From assembly GCA_016840305.1 (NCBI GenBank), contig JAEOSP010000566.1, forward strand, positions 1 through 18,283: a stretch of DNA of 18,283 nt, written 5' to 3'. Of this stretch, positions 13,450 through 18,283 are shown in pieces (the stretch's first letter is position 1; the number at the start of each line of letters is the position of its first letter). The position numbers were made by a program, and so were the translations under genes. The notes below the pieces were generated by a model. The model was not told where the DNA came from. It saw nothing but the letters and a program-made list of their open reading frames with translations, and did not search any database. This DNA comes from Candidatus Hodarchaeota archaeon (GTDB lineage Archaea > Asgardarchaeota > Heimdallarchaeia > Hodarchaeales > Hodarchaeaceae).

Positions 13450-14406
13450 TTACTTTTTACTGATATCTGGTATCAATGGAACAGAACGAGCATACGCAGA
13501 AGAATGAAAATAATGATTAATCTTTTCTACTGACCTTATTGGTATTTCAACTTCATTAGATATATCTTGGATAGCCATTCCTGCTTCTAGTCTTATTAGT
13601 GTACGATCAACGTCTCTATACGATAGGCTAAAGAAATAATTATAGCTTGTTGGGGATTTTCGCTTTTTTGAACTTAAATAATCTCCTAAACCTAGATATT
13701 TACCCAGCTCAATCGTTTGAGTTCGATATAACCCAGCTAGAGGTAAAAAATCTGCTGCATGGTAAGTGCCAAATTTAGTGAACAGACCTAATAACCACTC
13801 TGTTTTATTTACTGAACCCAAAAATGACTTATTTTCAGTTTCCGCTACTAAAAAGGCTAATAACGAGCGTAATCGTATTTGACTCTTATGGTAGGCAATT
13901 AATTTTTGGATAAACAATTCTCGTTCCGTAATTGGCAAAGATTGGCCAACATTGAATCTTTTTTCATCAATTTCTGTTTTTGCTACGTTTCTAAGAAGGT
14001 AATAACTCAGATTATAATCGAAAAGTTGTAGTCGCTTAGGTTGAATTAATCTACTTTTTTGCTTTGTTTTGTCAAAAGATAGATTATTAATTGCATTTGT
14101 AGTTTCTTCAATATCTGTGACTACTATATTGCCTTTGGGAAGATCTAAAAATTTTTCAATTATTTTTAAATCAGATTTTCGAGTTATTTTACTAGAACTA
14201 AAACGATCATGGGTTATTATGAGTTTAACATTCTCTCTACCTACTGTTAGAACAGCTAGTTTCGTATTAATCAATGATTCTATGCAATCACGATATAATA
14301 CCACCAAACCATTGATATCCCTTCCTTTCAAAATTGTTTGGATGTAAGAAACAATTGAAGATTGCACTTCTTCTGGATTAATTTCAAGGTTTTTGTCAAT
14401 TGTCAT
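13450..14406 (-). CDS. NadE-like protein B, PP-loop lost (probable pseudoenzyme partner)
   Basis: The 318-residue protein is homologous end to end to the gene just upstream (14428-15354) and to NH3-dependent NAD synthetases. Shared landmarks are GSVNKTEWLLGLFTKFG (197-213), LPLAGLYRTQ (221-230), and a C-terminal helix-turn-helix-like tail ending SSAYARSVPLIPDI. The ATP-binding PP-loop is destroyed: aligned with SGYIDS in the partner it reads RDCIES (39-44). The NadE segment T-K-x-G-D-G is TKFGTYHAAD (210-219). The usual GQTDE-type substrate loop is absent, replaced by a Lys/Ser-rich stretch (SSKKRKSPTSYN). NadE is an obligate dimer, so a non-catalytic partner is plausible. The gene follows its partner by 21 bases, with GGTG ahead of the ATG. 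Confidence 0.75.
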   Translation of the reverse strand: MTIDKNLEINPEEVQSSIVSYIQTILKGRDINGLVVLYRDCIESLINTKLAVLTVGRENVKLIITHDRFSSSKITRKSDLKIIEKFLDLPKGNIVVTDIEETTNAINNLSFDKTKQKSRLIQPKRLQLFDYNLSYYLLRNVAKTEIDEKRFNVGQSLPITERELFIQKLIAYHKSQIRLRSLLAFLVAETENKSFLGSVNKTEWLLGLFTKFGTYHAADFLPLAGLYRTQTIELGKYLGLGDYLSSKKRKSPTSYNYFFSLSYRDVDRTLIRLEAGMAIQDISNEVEIPIRSVEKINHYFHSSAYARSVPLIPDISKK

Positions 14407-14427
14407 AATTCTACACCAGAATTTTGC

Positions 14428-15354
14428 CTATATTTTTGGAATTAGTGGTGCTGCACGTGTATAAACAGCTGAACTGACATACTGATGTACTTTTTTTATC
14501 AATTGAATATCGATTTGAGTTTCATTATGAATTTCATGTTCAGATAATCCGTTTTCTAATCGTACAAGTATTCTGTCAACTTCAGAGGCATCAAGATTAA
14601 AGAAATATTGATATTTATTTTGAATTCCTGGTAAAAGATCAGCTTTAGCTAAATCAGCTATTCTAGATGGAATTTCAAGAAAATCGGCGATTTGAAGTAT
14701 CTGGGTTCGGTAAAGATTGCCTAATGGCATTATATCCGCACAATGACCATGCCCCCATTTTGTAAACAACCCTGTTTGCAATTCTGTTTTATTAATTGTC
14801 CCTAGCAAAAAAGCATTTTCTGTTTCTGCTGTAAGATATGCAACAGCCATTTGTACTCGGGATCGTAATTTATTGTGTGCGATGACTTTATGTATTAAAC
14901 GTTCCCTACCAGAACTTGCTTTCCCTACCATTCCATATGTATTCCCTTCAAGTTCTTTGATTAAAGATGATTTCAATAGCGAATAGCTTAAAGGTTGATA
15001 AAGCGATGGAATTTCTCTACTATGTCCTGGGATTAGATCATCAGATACAAGATCCTTTACGATTGGAGCAACATCACAATGGACAACATTTTCTTCTGCT
15101 ATTCCTAAATAATCTATTGAGTTTTTTAGAGTTTCTGTGTGCTTGTCAAAAATGTTTTCTGATCTTATAATAAGCTTCACAGATTCTTCACCAAGCGAAT
15201 CTAGGACTATTTTGGCAATAACAGTTGAGTCAATGTATCCAGAGAATAAAAGTACTACCCCATCGACACCTCGCTCCTCTTTTGATGTTTCAATAAAATT
15301 TCCAATTTTTTCTACAATTTTAGCTGCCTTTGCACTAATATCTAGGTCTTTCAA
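14428..15354 (-). CDS. NadE-like protein A (NAD synthetase family, PP-loop retained)
   Basis: The 308-residue protein has the layout of archaeal NH3-dependent NAD synthetase without a glutaminase domain. The ATP PP-loop is SGYIDS (38-43; NadE normally SGGVDS), then VKLIIRSE, the dimer-helix region KLRSRVQMAVAYLTAET, GTINKTELQTGLFTKWG (185-201), IMPLGNLYRTQ (208-218), and a C-terminal tail ending YTRAAPLIPKI in the place of NadE's SEHKRRLPPIPKI. Several NadE positions differ: GDG is GHG (201-203), the HK of the tail is missing, and the GQTDE substrate loop is replaced by LPGIQNKYQYFF. It may therefore adenylate and amidate something other than deamido-NAD, although true NadE activity is not excluded. 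It starts at TTG 15354 with a TATA-like box 24-34 bases ahead and is the first gene of a two-gene operon. Confidence 0.78.
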   Translation of the reverse strand: MKDLDISAKAAKIVEKIGNFIETSKEERGVDGVVLLFSGYIDSTVIAKIVLDSLGEESVKLIIRSENIFDKHTETLKNSIDYLGIAEENVVHCDVAPIVKDLVSDDLIPGHSREIPSLYQPLSYSLLKSSLIKELEGNTYGMVGKASSGRERLIHKVIAHNKLRSRVQMAVAYLTAETENAFLLGTINKTELQTGLFTKWGHGHCADIMPLGNLYRTQILQIADFLEIPSRIADLAKADLLPGIQNKYQYFFNLDASEVDRILVRLENGLSEHEIHNETQIDIQLIKKVHQYVSSAVYTRAAPLIPKI

Positions 15355-15683
15355 AATTGTTACCCCAATAAATTGTGTTATATTAATTTGAATTATGGAT
15401 TATATTACTATTAAATTGAATTAAAAACGATTATTCCTTAAAAAAAAGGAGTCTTTCAGGATTTCAACTTATTTTCTATTGAGACAGTTATGATATTTTT
15501 TTGCTTATTAATAATTAGGATTATGAAAGGATGGTTTTTTGTCTGCGACTTAAGAATATTCGAAAACACTACCTGAAAGGGAATAATTGAAAACATTTCT
15601 TGATTTTCGTTAAAATTAGAGATTATAGAATTTATCGATTCGCAAAGGTTAGTGAATTTTATAGTAGAGGATGATTGTTTCTA
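15355..15683. other. 329-base gap between divergent NadE-like operon and helicase gene
   Basis: Very AT-rich. It contains the TATA-like box of the NadE-like operon, a weak hairpin TCCTT/AAGGA (15435-15439 with 15446-15450), and a TATA-like ATTTTATA at about 15656-15663 that may serve the helicase. No open frame longer than about 20 codons with a ribosome-binding site, no tRNA-like fold and no repeats were seen. Confidence 0.5.
15378..15388 (-). promoter_or_regulatory. TATA-like box for the NadE-like operon
   Basis: On the minus strand this reads AATTAATATAA, 24-34 bases before the TTG at 15354. Transcription would begin at or very near the start codon, so a leaderless mRNA is likely. Confidence 0.35.
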
Positions 15684-18283
15684 ATGTCTTTTGATTTTCT
15701 CGATAGCCGACTACAGGAGGTTTTAAAGGAATTAAATATTTCTCCAACCCCTGGACAACTCGAGTATTTAGAAGCAATCATTAATAGGGAGGATGTTCTT
15801 ATAGTTGCCTCTACAGGATCAGGAAAAACCTTTGGAACTATTTTTGCTTGCTTACATCAGATTCTGGTTCAGGAACCTTCACCAACTCCAATAAGTTATT
15901 TGGTTGTCACACCATTAAAAGCGTTGAATCGAGATATTTTCCGTCGTACTTTACCTGAATTAGCCTTGAAACTTGGAATTACTATTGCTGTTAGGCATGG
16001 TGATACAACCCCTTATGAACGTCAGAAACAAACAAAATCTCCTCCTCAAATACTTATTACAACCCCAGAATTATTACAAGCTGTTCTTCCTGCAAAAATT
16101 CTGGGTAGAGTTTATATCAAAAATGTCCAAACCATTATTATTGATGAGATTCACGAATTAGTTGAATCTAAACGTGGTATCCAGCTTACATTAGCTATTG
16201 AGAGATTAACTCATCGAGTTGGCAGACCAATACAAAGAATTGGATTATCCGCCACCGTAGGATCACCTCAAAAAGTATTGAAATTCCTTTCACCCTCAAA
16301 TGAAAACGCTAGAATCGTTAATATTCCCCGATTAAAGGAACTCCAGTTACGTCTTGACTATCCAATGACGTTAACTGAAAAATTTAAACAACTTCCATCT
16401 ACTATTCATACCACTGAGGATGCGGCTACTCGTTTTCAACGATTACTTGAAATTATTCAACAAGAGAAAGGTACAATCCTTCTTTTTACTAATACACGTC
16501 AACAAGCAGAAATTTTAGGTTATCGCTTTAAAATGTATAATGAATTTGTTTCATCAGAAGAAATGATTGCTTTTGAAGTTCATCATTCTAGTTTATCAAC
16601 TCAAAGCCGAATTCATGCGGAGAAAGAGGTTAGAGGAGGGGAATTAGATATTATAATTGCTACCTCTTCTCTTGAATTAGGAATAGACATTGGTTCAATA
16701 AGTTTAGTAATTCAATATATGAGTCCACGTAGGATTGAAACAATAGTCCAAAGGGTGGGAAGAGCAGGCCATGGATTAGATAAAGAGAGCAAAGGAATTA
16801 TTATAACTGAAACTCCACGGGAGCTTCTTGAATCTTATGTAATTAAAAAGCGAGTAATAGAAGGAAAAGTGGAACCTACAAGAATACATGATACAGCCCT
16901 TGATATCTTATTTCACGGTATTATAGGAATTCTTCTCGATTTTGGGGAAACTTCCGTTAGAACTATTCTGAAAATCATTACTGGAGCTTCTCCATATCAA
17001 CATTTTACATCACAAGATTTATTGCCTCTTCTCAAATTTGGTCAGAAAAATTACTTCTTCACTATCCTAAAGGACCCAAAAACTGATAAAATTTCTGTTA
17101 GAATTAAAAGAAAAGCCTATAAATACTATTACTCGAACTTGAGTAGTATACCCACCAAAAGATCCTACAGTGTAGTTGATGTGGGTTCACAGGCACGAGT
17201 TGGCAATCTGGATGAGGGATTTATAGTCACAAGAGGAGAAAAAGGAGCTATTTTTATCTTAAACGGAACTCCTTGGGAACTATTAGCGATTAAAGATGAA
17301 AAAGTTGAAGTCCGTCAGGTAAGAGGAATTACTGAAGCAGCTATCCCCACTTGGGAAGGAGAATTAATTCCTGTTTCTCAGCTGGTTACTTCTGCGGTTG
17401 CAGATCTGTTTGAAGATAATTCTGCAATCGAAGATGCACCAATGGAGATCAAACAAGAACTTCAAACATTTATTCAAGATCAAATAAAGAGCGGTCTGAT
17501 TCCCAGCAGAAATAAACTACTAATAGAAACAGCGGGTAGACAACTTGTAATCCATAGCTTCCTGGGATCAAGGGGTAATGAAACTCTTGGATTATTGTTA
17601 TCCTCTGTAATAGGCGCAAGGCAAGGGCATTCTGTGGAATACCGTACTGATCCTTATAGCGTTTTTCTATCATTAAGTAGACCTTTGAACGTTAAAGCAA
17701 TTCTCCAAACAATCGAACCACAACATATTCGTCCTTTATTGGAGCATAGAATTACAACAACCGATTTATTTTCTTGGCGCCTCCGCCAAGTAGCCAAACG
17801 TTTTGGTGTTCTTTCAGAATCAGCAGAAAACTCTGTCATGATGACAAGATTAATTGTCTCGAGGTACACTAATACTATAGTGGGTCAAGAAGCGATTAAT
17901 GAGATCCTCAGTGAGAGTATGAATCAAGAAATTGTAATAGAGTTTATTCAAAAGATCAATCAGAATAAAATTGAAATTCAGGAAATACCTGTCAAAAGTT
18001 TTACTTCTCCGTTGTCAGCAGCTGCAACCGAACCAATTTCATCAAATGTTCTAAAATTAAAACCTTCCACTGTAATTTTAGAAAAAATTGAGAAACGAAT
18101 TAGGAACACTTGGGTTCGTTTAGTTTGTATGCGATTAGGATGTAAATATGAAAAACTTCAACGAATTGAGAGTTTAGAAACGATACGATGTCCAATTTGT
18201 GAATCACGTTTCATTGCTGTTGTTCACAAAAATAAAACAGGAGTAAAGACCTTATTAAAAAAATCTGTGAATAAAAGTAGAAA
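15684..18283 (+). CDS. Lhr-family DEAD/DEAH superfamily 2 helicase (3' end outside window)
   Basis: The frame is open from ATG 15684 to the window end (866 codons), and no stop is reached. Superfamily-2 motifs are all present: Q-motif TPGQLEYLEAI (22-32), Walker A ASTGSGKT (42-49), motif Ia TPLKALN (76-82), ITTPE (125-129), DEIH (154-157), SAT (189-191), motif IV LLFTNTR (266-272), motif V ATSSLELGIDIG (326-337) and motif VI QRVGRAGHG (356-364). The large region after the helicase core, with winged-helix and beta-barrel-like segments (about 380-790), is typical of Lhr/Lhr-core proteins acting in DNA repair or RNA metabolism. Near the end, Cys 815, 820, 836 and 839 (ending CPIC) form a probable zinc site. 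The start has only AGAGG about 12 bases ahead. The gene is divergent from the NadE-like operon. Confidence 0.92.
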   Translation, partial: MSFDFLDSRLQEVLKELNISPTPGQLEYLEAIINREDVLIVASTGSGKTFGTIFACLHQILVQEPSPTPISYLVVTPLKALNRDIFRRTLPELALKLGITIAVRHGDTTPYERQKQTKSPPQILITTPELLQAVLPAKILGRVYIKNVQTIIIDEIHELVESKRGIQLTLAIERLTHRVGRPIQRIGLSATVGSPQKVLKFLSPSNENARIVNIPRLKELQLRLDYPMTLTEKFKQLPSTIHTTEDAATRFQRLLEIIQQEKGTILLFTNTRQQAEILGYRFKMYNEFVSSEEMIAFEVHHSSLSTQSRIHAEKEVRGGELDIIIATSSLELGIDIGSISLVIQYMSPRRIETIVQRVGRAGHGLDKESKGIIITETPRELLESYVIKKRVIEGKVEPTRIHDTALDILFHGIIGILLDFGETSVRTILKIITGASPYQHFTSQDLLPLLKFGQKNYFFTILKDPKTDKISVRIKRKAYKYYYSNLSSIPTKRSYSVVDVGSQARVGNLDEGFIVTRGEKGAIFILNGTPWELLAIKDEKVEVRQVRGITEAAIPTWEGELIPVSQLVTSAVADLFEDNSAIEDAPMEIKQELQTFIQDQIKSGLIPSRNKLLIETAGRQLVIHSFLGSRGNETLGLLLSSVIGARQGHSVEYRTDPYSVFLSLSRPLNVKAILQTIEPQHIRPLLEHRITTTDLFSWRLRQVAKRFGVLSESAENSVMMTRLIVSRYTNTIVGQEAINEILSESMNQEIVIEFIQKINQNKIEIQEIPVKSFTSPLSAAATEPISSNVLKLKPSTVILEKIEKRIRNTWVRLVCMRLGCKYEKLQRIESLETIRCPICESRFIAVVHKNKTGVKTLLKKSVNKSR

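Noticed and set aside
13450..15354. Simple recent gene duplication of a normal NAD synthetase
   Set aside because: The two proteins have diverged strongly and each lacks different NadE residues, so this is an old pair rather than a fresh duplicate.
15435..15450. Hairpin TCCTT/AAGGA in the gap before the helicase gene as a regulatory RNA
   Set aside because: Only five AT-rich pairs around a poly-A loop, expected by chance in such DNA.

Overview
The window looks like low-GC chromosomal DNA from an archaeon. The evidence is an archaeal Lhr-type helicase, an HdrA-type electron-transfer gene, a UbiA-family prenyltransferase, AT-rich TATA-like boxes 25-35 bases ahead of several starts, GGTGA/GAGG ribosome-binding sites, and frequent TTG starts. 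Gene content is compatible with an Asgard (Heimdall/Loki-type) or similar anaerobic lineage, but that finer placement is a guess from memory. No rRNA, tRNA, CRISPR array, transposase or phage gene was seen. TAA, TAG and TGA all end normal genes, so the code is standard.

Layout. (1) 1-2230: an electron-transfer operon made of the C-terminal part of an HdrA-like flavoprotein (cut by the window edge), a small winged-helix protein, and a QmoC-like fusion of HdrC iron-sulfur domain and HdrE-like membrane domain. Together they suggest electron exchange between a soluble flavin/iron-sulfur complex and the membrane. (2) 2231-2347: a possibly structured, T-rich intergenic end. (3) 2348-6122: small accessory genes (VOC, two DinB-fold proteins, DUF3795, Nudix, zinc ribbon, coiled-coil/winged-helix). 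Three of them have broken or odd 5' regions. (4) 6160-11889: mostly single metabolic genes: aldo/keto reductase, extended SDR, DUF72, PAP2 phosphatase, gamma-carbonic anhydrase coupled to a TIGR04076-like protein, and a methyltransferase. (5) 12068-13422: a UbiA-family prenyltransferase and an OsmC-like protein. (6) 13450-15354: two tandem, diverged NAD-synthetase-like genes. One keeps a PP-loop and one has lost it. (7) 15684-end: a large Lhr-family helicase running off the window.

The best candidates for something undescribed are the tandem NadE-like pair (possibly a heterodimer acting on a substrate other than deamido-NAD) and the HdrA / winged-helix / QmoC-like operon, whose HdrA has His in place of one cluster Cys. 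The most unusual gene structure is a coiled-coil/winged-helix gene that keeps one frame across about 690 bases but carries three in-frame stops, each one C-to-T step from a Gln codon.
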